Notes: generated from the sequence alone by a model not told the origin. A stretch of 64,000 nucleotides of DNA from Granulicella paludicola (GCF_025685545.1 NZ_JAGSYC010000025.1:806001-870000), one strand, 5' to 3'; positions 35,102 through 44,353 are shown, counted from the first letter of the stretch. Program-made: numbers and translations.

Positions 35102-36934
35102 ATGGCCGATTACATCTACCTGCTGCAGACTCGCCTGAACGCAGCTCAGCTCGCCTCCCTGGAACACGTCCGCACCGCCGCCCGCTCTCGCAGCATGACC
35201 GTTTTCCTGGTCGGAGGCGCCGTTCGAGACCTGACCACGGGCTCGCCGATCCGCGACCTCGACCTTGCCGTGCAGGGCAACGCGACCAAGCTGAAGAAGG
35301 ACCTGGAGAAAGCCGGTGGCACGCTTATCGGTGAAGACGATGCTGCCCAGAAGCTGTACTTCAACTTCCCCGGCGGCGTCCGGCTGGAAGTTGGCGCCAC
35401 GCTGACCGCGACGTATCCGAAGCCGGGCAAGCCGGTGTACAAACCTGCAAACATCCTCGAAGACCTGCGCCGCCGCGACTTTACAGCAAATGCCATGGCG
35501 ATCTCGTTGAATGAGGGATCTTATGGCCTGCTGATGGATCCTTTGAACGGCATCGCCGATCTCGAGAATCGCGAGCTGCGGCTGGTTTCGAACTACGGCT
35601 TTATCGAAGACCCGAGCCTGCTGATCCGGGCGACTCGTCTGGCTGCGCGTCTGGGCTGGCAGCTTGAAGAGAAGACCAAGCAGCGCTACGAGACGGCCAA
35701 GACTGAGGGTTATATCTCGGCGCTGAATCCGACGGCCAGCGGCTATGAGTTGGAAGAGATCTTCCATGAGGAAGATCCGATGCACGTGCTGCACAGCCTG
35801 GAGTCCGAAGGCTGGCTAAAGGTGCTGTTCCCGGCGTGGACATCGAAGCATGTAAACGAGGCGGAGCTGGAACGCCTCCGCGACACGGTGGGGCAGCTGG
35901 AGTTGCTCGGTTTGCATCCTGATTCCTCGCCTGCGCTGTTCCCACTGCTGACGGCAAAGCTCGGACCGAAGGATGTAACGGCTTTGAAGGCGGCGTTTGC
36001 GCGTCCCGGTTTTGTGACGCAGATCGAATCGCTCGATGCGGAGACGAAGACCTTCAGCACAATCTTTACGAGCAAGGCTGCGGCGGCTCCTTCGGATGCT
36101 TGGAAGCTGCTTTACTCTTACGCACCGGAGCCGATTCTGTGGCTGGCCCATACGGGCAAGGCCGCTGGTATTCAGAACAAGTTCAAGGCTTTCTTCACGG
36201 AATGGCCGCAGGCTCACACCAAGATTCCGTACCAGCTTATGCAGGAGATGCGTATTGTTCCCGAGCTGCCTGTTTATAAGGAGCTGATCGAGAAGCTGAC
36301 TTTTGCGATCATGGACGGGCTGCTGGATACTTCTGAGGCTGCGCGTGCATTCCTGGAGCCCTACTCTCCGCCCGCACCTCCGCCGCCGGTCAATCTGCGT
36401 CGGCGCGCCGTCAAGCGCGAGGCGAAGCCTTCGAAGCGCGCCAAGAAGGTAGCGAAGAAGAGTGAGGAGGAGGCGGTCGAAGGTGTGGAGCCGACAATCG
36501 AGGCCTCTGAAACGGTGAAGCCGGTGGCTGCGAAGGTGGTGCCGGTAAAGGCTGTGGCACCCGCTAAGGCTGACAAGCCGGCGGCCGTGAAGGCTCCGGT
36601 GAAGGTCGCTGCAAAGACGGCAACTAAGTCCGCTCCGAAACCTGCAGTCAAAGCTTCAGCACCTGCGAAGAAGGCTGTGGCTCCTGCTAAGCCCGCAGCA
36701 AAGAAGGCCGCGAAGTCCGCACCGAAGACGGTTGCGAAGAAGTCACCCGCGAAGCCTGCCGCCAAAAAGCCTACGCCGAAACCAGTCGCAAGGAAGGTGA
36801 GTCCGGCGAAGAAGGCAGCAAAGCCCGCGCCTAAGCCGGTTGCGAAGAAAGCGCCTGCCAAGGCGGCCGCAAAGAAGGCTGCACCGAAGCCAGTTGCGAA
36901 GAAGAAGCCTGCAGCAAAGAAGGCCCGGCGCTAA
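35102..36934 (+). CDS. tRNA nucleotidyltransferase / poly(A) polymerase family protein with histone H1-like tail
   Basis: 610 residues. The class II nucleotidyltransferase head spans about 1-200: LVGGAVRDL (37-45), the metal-binding DLDL (52-55), and RRRDFTANAM (123-132). Helical neck and body domains follow to about 420. From about 425 to the end, nearly 185 residues are an extremely basic Lys/Ala/Pro run with repeated PAKKA, KPAAKK and KPVAKK units, like bacterial histone H1-like or HU-tail sequences. That tail has no counterpart in standard CCA-adding enzymes. Function of the head: adding CCA or A to RNA ends. The stop codon lies in the loop of a terminator hairpin. Confidence 0.85.
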   Translation: MADYIYLLQTRLNAAQLASLEHVRTAARSRSMTVFLVGGAVRDLTTGSPIRDLDLAVQGNATKLKKDLEKAGGTLIGEDDAAQKLYFNFPGGVRLEVGATLTATYPKPGKPVYKPANILEDLRRRDFTANAMAISLNEGSYGLLMDPLNGIADLENRELRLVSNYGFIEDPSLLIRATRLAARLGWQLEEKTKQRYETAKTEGYISALNPTASGYELEEIFHEEDPMHVLHSLESEGWLKVLFPAWTSKHVNEAELERLRDTVGQLELLGLHPDSSPALFPLLTAKLGPKDVTALKAAFARPGFVTQIESLDAETKTFSTIFTSKAAAAPSDAWKLLYSYAPEPILWLAHTGKAAGIQNKFKAFFTEWPQAHTKIPYQLMQEMRIVPELPVYKELIEKLTFAIMDGLLDTSEAARAFLEPYSPPAPPPPVNLRRRAVKREAKPSKRAKKVAKKSEEEAVEGVEPTIEASETVKPVAAKVVPVKAVAPAKADKPAAVKAPVKVAAKTATKSAPKPAVKASAPAKKAVAPAKPAAKKAAKSAPKTVAKKSPAKPAAKKPTPKPVARKVSPAKKAAKPAPKPVAKKAPAKAAAKKAAPKPVAKKKPAAKKARR

Positions 36935-36949
36935 GCCGGGCCTTTCCTT
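36920..36949 (+). terminator. terminator hairpin containing the tRNA nucleotidyltransferase stop codon
   Basis: AAGGCCCGGC (36920-36929) pairs perfectly with GCCGGGCCTT (36935-36944) and the TAA stop at 36932-36934 is in the 5-base loop. TTCCTTG follows. The convergent regulator gene ends at 36968, so it can serve both strands. Confidence 0.8.
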
Positions 36950-36967
36950 GTCTCAGCTTCGAGTGAA

Positions 36968-38410
36968 CTAATCGCGTCCACGCTTCTTAACTTCAATGTT
37001 CAGGCGCTTGATCTTCTGGTTCAGTGTCGAAAGCGGCACACGGAAGAATTCGGCAGCCTCCGTCTGATTCCAATTGCAGCGCTCCAGCCGATCAGCGATG
37101 ATGCGGCGCTCTATGTCTTCGATGACGTCGAAGAGGGAGGCGTCGGGGCGCTGTTCCAACAGGTTGGTCGAGTAGGTGTTGCCGCGAATCTGCGTGGGCA
37201 GAAGCTCCGGCGTGATCTGCGGACCGTTGGCGAGGACGACGCCGCGCTCCATCGCGTTTTCAAGCTCCCGGACGTTACCGGGCCACTCGTAGTCCATCAT
37301 GACGCGCAGGGCCTCGCCAGAAAGCTCAAGCTGCGAGAAGCCGTTCTCCTCCGCGTAGTACTTGAGGTAGTGGTTGGCGAGCAGCGGGATGTCTTCCTTG
37401 CGGGTGCGCAGCGGCGGCAGATGAAGGCTGATGACGTTGAGGCGATAGAAGAGGTCCTCGCGAAAGCGGCCTTCTTTGACCGCCTGCTCAAGGTTCACAT
37501 TGGTCGCGGCGACGATGCGGACGTCGACCTGAATCTCGGAGGTGCCGCCGACGTGCATGAAGCGCTTATCCTGCAGGACGCGCAGGATTTTGGCCTGCAT
37601 GTCCATCTGCATGGTGCCGATTTCGTCCAGGAAGAGCGTGCCGCCATCAGCGACCTCAAAGAGGCCCTTCTTTGCGGCGACGGCGGAGGTGAAGGCACCG
37701 CGCTCGTGGCCGAAGAGTGTGGACTCGAGGAGCTCGCTTGGAACCGCGCCGGTGTTGACGGGGATGAAGGGCTTGTCTCTGCGCGTCGAATGCTGATGGA
37801 TGGCCTTTGCGATGAGTTCTTTGCCTGTTCCGCTTTCGCCCTGGATGAGTACGGTGGAGCGGCTGGGCGCGACCTGTGCAACGAGGTCGAAGAGCTTGAG
37901 CATGGGCTCGCTCTTGCCAACGATGTTTTCAAAGGAGACGCGCTGCTTGAGCGTGCGCTTAAGCAGCACGACCTCTTGCTCGGCTTTGTTCTTGCCGATC
38001 GCGGAGCGAATATCAGCGAGAAGCTTTTCGTTGTCCCACGGCTTTTGAACGAAGTTGGAAGCACCTGCGCGGATCGCGTCGACGACATTGCCGACGGTGC
38101 CGTAGGCGGTGATGAGGATGACCGGCATCTCGGGTACGAGGGTCTTGATGCGGGGTAGAAGATCGATGCCGCTTTCGCCCGGCAGAGCGAGGTCGAGCAG
38201 AAGAAGATCGTAGGTCTTGCGGGTGAGTTGATCGAGACCCTGGTTGCCATCCACGGCGAGATCGACGTGGAACCCTTCGAGTGTGAGCAGCGTCTCCAGA
38301 GAGTCGCGGATTCCGGCTTCATCGTCCACAATCAGAATTCGTTGACCGCGCTGCGAGCTACCACCGCCAGCGTCGACGCCCACCGGTTCCGTCATCAAAG
38401 CATTAGACAT
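36968..38410 (-). CDS. sigma-54-dependent response regulator, NtrC family
   Basis: 480 residues. Receiver domain 24-140 with phospho-acceptor Asp73 (LLLLDLALPGESG). AAA+ domain: Walker A GESGTGKE (191-198), sigma-54 contact loop GAFTSA (238-243; the usual motif is GAFTGA), Walker B TLFLDEIG. A Fis-type helix-turn-helix closes the protein (RCNWNQTEAAEFFRVPLSTLNQKIKRL). It should activate sigma-54 promoters after phosphorylation by the kinase encoded just upstream, whose stop overlaps its start by 8 bases. Confidence 0.93.
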   Translation of the reverse strand: MSNALMTEPVGVDAGGGSSQRGQRILIVDDEAGIRDSLETLLTLEGFHVDLAVDGNQGLDQLTRKTYDLLLLDLALPGESGIDLLPRIKTLVPEMPVILITAYGTVGNVVDAIRAGASNFVQKPWDNEKLLADIRSAIGKNKAEQEVVLLKRTLKQRVSFENIVGKSEPMLKLFDLVAQVAPSRSTVLIQGESGTGKELIAKAIHQHSTRRDKPFIPVNTGAVPSELLESTLFGHERGAFTSAVAAKKGLFEVADGGTLFLDEIGTMQMDMQAKILRVLQDKRFMHVGGTSEIQVDVRIVAATNVNLEQAVKEGRFREDLFYRLNVISLHLPPLRTRKEDIPLLANHYLKYYAEENGFSQLELSGEALRVMMDYEWPGNVRELENAMERGVVLANGPQITPELLPTQIRGNTYSTNLLEQRPDASLFDVIEDIERRIIADRLERCNWNQTEAAEFFRVPLSTLNQKIKRLNIEVKKRGRD

Positions 38411-41363
38411 GTACTACCTTTCCAACTTCACTCTTTTCGTTTAGACGCCCGGACCCCGCCGAAGATGCTCCTTCAGCTGCGGGGAACTCCAGCCTGAACG
38501 TTGTACCTACTCCTACGTTGCTGGATACCTCAATGGTTCCCGAATGTTCCTGAATAATTCCGTAGGTGACGGAGAGCCCGAGTCCAGTGCCCTTGCGATG
38601 ACCCTCTTGCGGATTGCTGCGCGTAGTGAAGAAGGGATCGTAGATTTTGCGGAGGACTTCCTGGCTCATGCCGACACCGTCGTCCTCGACGATGAGCGAC
38701 AGGCGTCCGTTGGCGCTTTCGGTGCGGATGCTGACGTGGCCGTCCTTCTTGTCCTGCAGCGCGTCCTTGGCATTGAGTACAAGGTTGACCAGGACCTGTT
38801 GGAGTTTGCCGCGATTGCCGAGCACTGCGGGGAGCGACTCGGCCAGGTCGGTGGTTACCGTGACGCTGGCGCTGCGCATCTGGTGTTCCAGCAGGAGCAC
38901 GGTGTCGCGCACCATGGCGTTGATGTCGACTCTGGAGAACTCGACGCTGCCCATACGTGAGAAGTTCAGTAGACCGCTGGCGATCTCGGAGGCGCGGAAG
39001 GTCTGCTGCGTGATTTTCTCGATGACCGGCAGGAGGCGCGCATGGGTGGCTTCGTCCGCGCGGAGCTGCTTGCCGAGCATCTGCGTGTAGCTGGAGATGA
39101 CGGCGAGCGGGGTGTTGACTTCGTGCGCTACGCCTGCGGCAAGCAGGCCGATCGAGGAGAGTTTCTCTGCCTGGGTAAGCTGCGTTTCCATGCTGATGCG
39201 GTCGGAGATGTCGTCGACGATGATGATGCGGCCGACAGTTTTGAAGTCGCGATTGAGCAGGGGAGCGACGGTGATGTTGGCGGTGCGTGCCTCGCCGGTG
39301 GGGGTCTGGAGGCGGAACTTGTAAAGGGTGCTGACGCCGGTCTCGCTGCGCAGACGATCGAACTCCTGGAGGAATTCGGGCGGGAGGACTTCCCGCATGG
39401 GACGGCGGAGCGCGTCGGCACGGGGGGTCGCGTACATAACCTCCATCTGCGCGTTCCAGCTTTCGATATGGTCGCCGAGGTCGACGGCGAAGACGCCGAT
39501 GTTGATGGATTCAACGATGTTTTCGTTGAAGTCGCGAAGACGTTCGAAGTCAGTGATCTTCTGCTCGAGCTTGCGGTAAAGCTGAGCGTTCTGGATGGCG
39601 ATGCCGATGTAGCCGGCGAGCGATTCGAGCAGCACCATGTCCTCGCTGGAGAGGAAGTCGCCGTCGCCGGTGCGTCCGAGGCCGAGGACAGCTAATGTGG
39701 TGCGACCGCTGCCCCCGTGGCGGGCAGCGCGACACGGGACATAGTAGTTGAGGTCGAGGGCTGCGGCGGTTTGCTTCTGTTCTTCGGGCAGACGGAGGAC
39801 GGCTTGCGGGGTCTCGAAGAAGAGATGACTGTTGCTGTCGCGGTGATCGAAGTCGAGGAAGCCGAGGTCGAGCTTGCTGCCCTCGGCCATCACCTGGGCA
39901 CTGAGGCCGTGAGCGGCGACCAGGGAGAAGGTCTCGCGACGGCCAGTGACATCTTCATCGGCGAGGAAGACGGCAACGCGCGTAACGAGCAGTGTTTCGG
40001 GGAGACGCTCGACGATGGAGGTGACGAGGGCGCGGAGGTCGGTTTGAGCATTCAACTCGCTGCCGAACTCGACGAGGGTCTCGCGGTAGTCGATCTCCTT
40101 TTGGTCGAAGAAGCGATCGACCCAGCCCTGAATCGTCCGCTTGAGGGGATCGAAGAGCAGGCCGGTGACGATGACCGCAGCGACGAGTCCCCAGGTGCCG
40201 AGGCCCTTCATGCGGGTGTGCACCATCTCGGCAAAGAGGGCGATGATGCCGAAGTAAAGGCCGACGAGAGCGCCGGTAGCGAGCGTGTAGGTGACGCCGC
40301 GCTTGAAGATCAGGTCGACGTCCATCAGGCGATAACGGACGATGGCCCAGCTGAAGGTCAATGGCAGAAGGATGAGCGAGAGAGAGGCGACCTTGGCGAG
40401 CGATTCCGGGGCGCTCCAGTTCAACACGAACGGGATGACGTAGAGCGCGGTGAAGGGAAGCACCGTCAATACAGTTCCGCGGGAGAGCCACTTGAGCTGT
40501 TGGCGCTGTAGAGGCTGCTCTTCGGCGCGATAACGCACCCAGAAGATGACGGCGGCGATGGTGTAGTAGGTGACGAGATAGACGTAGTCGATCTGGTCGA
40601 GGCGGTGCTTCAGGAGTTCGGTTGAGGACCAGTGGAAGATCCACATGGCGCGCAGGCCGACGAGGACGATGCCCGGGATGTAGACCAGGGAGTAGGCTGC
40701 GCGGCGGGCACGGCTGGAGCGGTCGACGGTGAAGCTCAGCGCAAAGTGGAGGAAGAGTGCCGGCTGCAGGGACATCGCGAGGATGTTTCCGGCGAGGATC
40801 GTGTCGTCCAGGCCGTCGAGGATGCCGGTGTACTGGAAGGCGTAGAGGATGAACGAAGTCAGACAGAAGACATAAAAATGGGTGGACTTGGGCGCGGTCC
40901 ACCGGCGAAGCAGCACGTAGAGCCCGATACAGAGGTAAACCAGCGCGATGAGGCGTAGCACCTGGTAATCTGTGCGATCGGTGGGGAGCAGAACAACAGC
41001 GGCGGGGATGGTGTGGACCGTCGCCTTGCCGTCGCGGACGATGGTGCGGCGCAGGGTGTAGGTGGCCGTACCGAAGATGCCGGTGTGCTCCATCTCGCGC
41101 TCGGCGCTGGCCAACCGAGGGGTCTGGATGTCGTTGATAGCAATGAGGACATCGCCGGTGCGGATACCTGCTTTTTCGGCGGGACTGTCGGGGGGGACCA
41201 TGTAAACCCGCAGACCGCCGTCGGCTTCGGTGAGGCGGGCTCCATCCGTGGGCTGGTTGTAGCCGCCTTCCTGAACGTAATTCGCAACGGCCAGACCTAC
41301 CGCGCCTAGTGTGAACACGGCGAGAATAAGGGCAAGTAGTCGGGTTTGCGATTCACTCTTCAC
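38403..41363 (-). CDS. PDZ / multi-TM / GAF / PAS sensor histidine kinase
   Basis: GTG at 41363 was chosen; upstream residues of the longer frame are not family-like. 986 residues. One TM helix (about 8-27), a PDZ-like domain (53-110, VPPDSPAEKAGIRTGDVLIAI), then about nine TM helices (135-405), GAF (about 430-595), PAS (about 610-720), HisKA with phospho-acceptor His747 (GVAHEVNTPLAVI), and HATPase (N865, DDGVGMS, KGTGLGLSVTYGI). It resembles PrsK-type kinases. A periplasmic PDZ before the membrane block may sense envelope peptides. Cognate regulator overlaps its stop by 8 bases. Confidence 0.92.
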   Translation of the reverse strand: MKSESQTRLLALILAVFTLGAVGLAVANYVQEGGYNQPTDGARLTEADGGLRVYMVPPDSPAEKAGIRTGDVLIAINDIQTPRLASAEREMEHTGIFGTATYTLRRTIVRDGKATVHTIPAAVVLLPTDRTDYQVLRLIALVYLCIGLYVLLRRWTAPKSTHFYVFCLTSFILYAFQYTGILDGLDDTILAGNILAMSLQPALFLHFALSFTVDRSSRARRAAYSLVYIPGIVLVGLRAMWIFHWSSTELLKHRLDQIDYVYLVTYYTIAAVIFWVRYRAEEQPLQRQQLKWLSRGTVLTVLPFTALYVIPFVLNWSAPESLAKVASLSLILLPLTFSWAIVRYRLMDVDLIFKRGVTYTLATGALVGLYFGIIALFAEMVHTRMKGLGTWGLVAAVIVTGLLFDPLKRTIQGWVDRFFDQKEIDYRETLVEFGSELNAQTDLRALVTSIVERLPETLLVTRVAVFLADEDVTGRRETFSLVAAHGLSAQVMAEGSKLDLGFLDFDHRDSNSHLFFETPQAVLRLPEEQKQTAAALDLNYYVPCRAARHGGSGRTTLAVLGLGRTGDGDFLSSEDMVLLESLAGYIGIAIQNAQLYRKLEQKITDFERLRDFNENIVESINIGVFAVDLGDHIESWNAQMEVMYATPRADALRRPMREVLPPEFLQEFDRLRSETGVSTLYKFRLQTPTGEARTANITVAPLLNRDFKTVGRIIIVDDISDRISMETQLTQAEKLSSIGLLAAGVAHEVNTPLAVISSYTQMLGKQLRADEATHARLLPVIEKITQQTFRASEIASGLLNFSRMGSVEFSRVDINAMVRDTVLLLEHQMRSASVTVTTDLAESLPAVLGNRGKLQQVLVNLVLNAKDALQDKKDGHVSIRTESANGRLSLIVEDDGVGMSQEVLRKIYDPFFTTRSNPQEGHRKGTGLGLSVTYGIIQEHSGTIEVSSNVGVGTTFRLEFPAAEGASSAGSGRLNEKSEVGKVVHV

Positions 41364-41669
41364 GGAGATCTCGCCTCGTCCAAGGGCTTTCTCTAATTGG
41401 TGATGCAAGTTACAGGCCAAACGGGTAAAACGCTTTGAACAGCCTATTGCTAGAGACTGCATTGCAGGGGAAGCGTGGAATGTTCATTTGCGATCCATAA
41501 AATCATAACCTGTTTCTATTTCAAGGATGTCCTGTATACGACAACATCAACCATTTGGTTCCAACAGGATAGCTTCCGAGCATTTCGCTTTGAGTTTCGA
41601 CGAAATTTACATACTATTAACAGAGGGCTTCAATCCCTAAAGACTTGTCCGAAAAGAGCTATCCGCGCC
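41364..41669. other. AT-rich upstream region of the alpha/beta hydrolase gene
   Basis: About 306 bases with AT content well above its neighbours and no credible frame of its own. It separates the divergent kinase (leftward) and hydrolase (rightward) genes. A sigma-70-like promoter candidate is listed separately. Confidence 0.5.
41590..41617 (+). promoter_or_regulatory. candidate sigma-70 promoter
   Basis: TTGAGT at 41590-41595 and TACTAT at 41612-41617 are 16 bases apart in an AT-rich stretch, upstream of the hydrolase start proposed at 41670. Confidence 0.35.
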
Positions 41670-42599
41670 GTGTCAGAACGCCGTTATTTGAATCTTGACG
41701 GCCTTCAACTCTCGTACCTCGAAACCGGGGCTGCGATGGAAGGGAGGCCAACACTGGTTTTGCTGCATGGCCTTATGGGTTCGGCGGCGACCTTCCTTCC
41801 GTTCATGAATGAGCTGGACTCGAATCTGCATGTGATCGCGCTTGATCTGCCGGGGGCGGGTCTGTCGGAACGTCGCGCCGATCTTGCGGCGGATCTGAAG
41901 TCGACTACTTTGTGTGTCGCCGGTGTGCTGGATGCGCTAGAGCTGAAGAAGCCGATTGTGCTGGGTCACTCGCATGGAGGGGCTATTGCGCTGCGGCTTG
42001 CGGCAAAGTATCCGGAGCGGCTGACTTCGATAGCGCTGCTTGCGCCCGCGCATCCGTTTTTCGACGAGGCGACTGAGGTGATTCGCTTCTACCTGTCGCT
42101 GCCGGGGCGGATTTTCGCGCACACGATGCCGTGGTTTCCTCAGTGGATTCAGATGATGGGGTTACGCCGCATGGCAGGGCCGCAAAGCTGGGATACCCCT
42201 GAGCGCCTTGCGCCGTATCGGGAAAATCTGCGTGTGCCGGGAACGATTGCTCACCTGCTGAAGCTGATTCGCACCTGGCATGACGATATGGCTTCGCTCG
42301 GTAAGCTGCTGCGGAAGCCGCTGTCGACGCCAACCCTGGTGTTGTGGGGAGCCTGCGATCGGGCTGTACCTGTCTACACGGCCACGGAGCTTTGCTCGCA
42401 TCTCCAGCAGTCTGAGCTGCATGTACTGCCTGGGGTGGGACATCGACCAGCCGAAGAAACTCCGGCGAAGGTCGCGGAGTTGATCCAGCAGATGGTGCTG
42501 GCCTACTCGGCGGAAGCCGCAGGTTATAGCCCGAACTCTTCGGCGATCCATAGCCGTATCGCACCGCTCATGACGTCCAACTTCGAAGTCGGCGATTGA
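41670..42599 (+). CDS. alpha/beta hydrolase
   Basis: 309 residues from GTG 41670; the 65 residues upstream of it in the same frame are AT-rich and not family-like. LLHGLMGSAATFLPF is the oxyanion-hole HG motif, GHSHGG the nucleophile elbow (Ser), and LPGVGHRPAEE carries the catalytic His. No signal peptide. Substrate unknown; closest overall look is to esterase/haloperoxidase/MhpC-like enzymes. Its last 76 bases overlap, tail to tail, the end of the next gene on the other strand. Confidence 0.82.
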   Translation: MSERRYLNLDGLQLSYLETGAAMEGRPTLVLLHGLMGSAATFLPFMNELDSNLHVIALDLPGAGLSERRADLAADLKSTTLCVAGVLDALELKKPIVLGHSHGGAIALRLAAKYPERLTSIALLAPAHPFFDEATEVIRFYLSLPGRIFAHTMPWFPQWIQMMGLRRMAGPQSWDTPERLAPYRENLRVPGTIAHLLKLIRTWHDDMASLGKLLRKPLSTPTLVLWGACDRAVPVYTATELCSHLQQSELHVLPGVGHRPAEETPAKVAELIQQMVLAYSAEAAGYSPNSSAIHSRIAPLMTSNFEVGD

Positions 42600-43207
42600 G
42601 CTGTTCCGGCAAAGAAGTGATCCGCTCCTTCAACCCAGACAATCTTGCGTGGCATCGGCGCTGAGACCAGAACACCTTCCAGCGTTCCCATGGGAGCGTA
42701 TTCATCACTGTCTCCGCAGATGAATAGCTTAGGCGTGCGTCCGCAGGCGGGGAGGAACTCGTAGGTGTAGTTCCGGCCTTCGGCCTGTACGGGGAGGCCG
42801 AGACCGACGAGACCTTTCACACTACTGTCACCGCAGCAGGCGCGGAGACCAATATTCGCGCCGAAGGAGAAGCCTGCGAAGAGGATGGGCAGACGATATT
42901 TTGCATCGAGCCAGTCGAGCGCGGCGTGGACATCGTCAATTTCACCGGGACCGCCATCGTGCGAGCCTTCGCTGAGGCCGACGCCACGAAAGTTGAAACG
43001 CAACACAGGCAGGCCGAAGCTGGAGAAGGCTTTGGCCGCGTGGTAGACGACCTTGTTGTGCATCGTGCCGCCGCCCAGGGGATGCGGATGGGCGATTAGA
43101 ACGGCGTATAGCGCGTCTTCGCGGCCGGTGTTCAGTATGCCTTCGAGTCGGCCCGCGGGACCTTGCAGATCGTCAACGGCCATCACCTTCGATTGGAACT
43201 CGCTCAT
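42524..43207 (-). CDS. alpha/beta hydrolase (COG2945-like)
   Basis: 227 residues. HPHPLGGGTMHNKVVYHAAK is diagnostic of the short alpha/beta hydrolases of the COG2945 type; LRFNFRGVGLSEG follows, the nucleophile elbow is GFSFGA and the His is in VEGADHFF. Cytoplasmic, no lid domain. Divergent from the M20 peptidase (64-base gap). Tail-to-tail overlap of 76 bases with the gene at 41670. Confidence 0.88.
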   Translation of the reverse strand: MSEFQSKVMAVDDLQGPAGRLEGILNTGREDALYAVLIAHPHPLGGGTMHNKVVYHAAKAFSSFGLPVLRFNFRGVGLSEGSHDGGPGEIDDVHAALDWLDAKYRLPILFAGFSFGANIGLRACCGDSSVKGLVGLGLPVQAEGRNYTYEFLPACGRTPKLFICGDSDEYAPMGTLEGVLVSAPMPRKIVWVEGADHFFAGTAQSPTSKLDVMSGAIRLWIAEEFGL

Positions 43208-43271
43208 ACCCTCAGTCTACTTTGCCAGCCTGTTCGATCTTCCACGGGTGTAGGTCGTTTATCCTTGGCGC

Positions 43272-44321
43272 ATGGTCGATCCTATTCAGCTCACACGTCA
43301 GCTCGTCGATATTGAATCGACCACGTATCACGAGGCACCCGCCGGCGAGTTTCTTGCAACGTACCTGGCCTCGCTCGGCTATCACGTCGAACGGCAGCCG
43401 GTGCAGCAGCCGGACCTTGCGCGCACTCCCGGTGCGGGAACCGGGCCGCGCTTCAATGTGTTTGCACTGCCACAGGAGATGGTAGACAAGGGCATAGTAC
43501 CCGATGTCGTGTTTTCGACGCACATGGATACGGTGCCACCGTTTCTTGGTGCCTGCCGCGAGGACGAGACGCATCTGTACGGTCGCGGCACGTGCGATGC
43601 CAAGGGTATTATCGCTGCCCAGATTGCGGCAGCCGAGAAGCTCCGCGTGACGGGCATGCCGATAGGATTGCTGTTTGTTGTGGGTGAGGAGCGGGACTCG
43701 GCTGGAGCCAAGGTGGCCAATGAGAATCCGCGTGGGTCGCGGTTTTTGATCAACGGGGAGCCGACGGATAATCGGCTCGCGCTGGCCAGCAAGGGTGCGC
43801 TGCGTGTGGAGCTTTTTGCTCACGGTCGGGCTGCACACTCTGCGTATCCAGAACTGGGAGAGTCGGCGATCGATAAGCTGCTGGAGGCGCTGCACGATAT
43901 CCAATCGCTGCCGCTGCCGGTCATCGAGGGCATTGGGGATTCGACGCTGAACGTGGGGTTGATCCACGGTGGCCGCGCTCCGAATGTGATTGCCGATAAG
44001 GCGGAGGCACACATTCTTGTGCGACTGGTAGGACCTGCCGAGGAGACGAAGGCCGCGATTGTGAAGGCTGCCGCTGGCCGCTGCGAGGTAGTGTTTTCGC
44101 TGGAGTTGCCGTTTGTCCGCATGCGCTCGTTTGAGGGCTTCGACACAATGGTGGCGAAGTTCACCACGGACATCCCCGCGTTGACTGCGTGGGGTGAGCC
44201 GTTCCTATTGGGACCAGGAAGCATCCACGTCGCGCACACGCCGGACGAGAAGATCAACAAGCAGGAACTTCTGGACTGCGTTGAGCTTTACGTGAAACTG
44301 GCAAAGGCGCTGACAGCCTAG
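43272..44321 (+). CDS. M20 family metallopeptidase (ArgE/DapE/CPG2-like)
   Basis: 349 residues. The zinc ligands are visible: STHMDTVPP (His, Asp), YGRGTCDAKGI (bridging Asp), VGEERDSAG (catalytic Glu, ligand Glu), and the C-terminal HVAHTPDEKI His. Family members remove acyl groups or cleave dipeptides; acetylornithine deacetylase is one option but the sequence does not decide. No signal peptide. No amino-acid biosynthesis genes adjacent. Confidence 0.85.
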   Translation: MVDPIQLTRQLVDIESTTYHEAPAGEFLATYLASLGYHVERQPVQQPDLARTPGAGTGPRFNVFALPQEMVDKGIVPDVVFSTHMDTVPPFLGACREDETHLYGRGTCDAKGIIAAQIAAAEKLRVTGMPIGLLFVVGEERDSAGAKVANENPRGSRFLINGEPTDNRLALASKGALRVELFAHGRAAHSAYPELGESAIDKLLEALHDIQSLPLPVIEGIGDSTLNVGLIHGGRAPNVIADKAEAHILVRLVGPAEETKAAIVKAAAGRCEVVFSLELPFVRMRSFEGFDTMVAKFTTDIPALTAWGEPFLLGPGSIHVAHTPDEKINKQELLDCVELYVKLAKALTA

Positions 44322-44353
44322 TCGAGAGGCGACATTTTGGTCATGTTGTGAGG

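Noticed and set aside
36361-36861. Minus-strand Gly/Ala/Phe-rich 166-residue frame
   Set aside because: Antisense of the Lys/Ala tail of the tRNA nucleotidyltransferase; composition is a by-product of the repeats.
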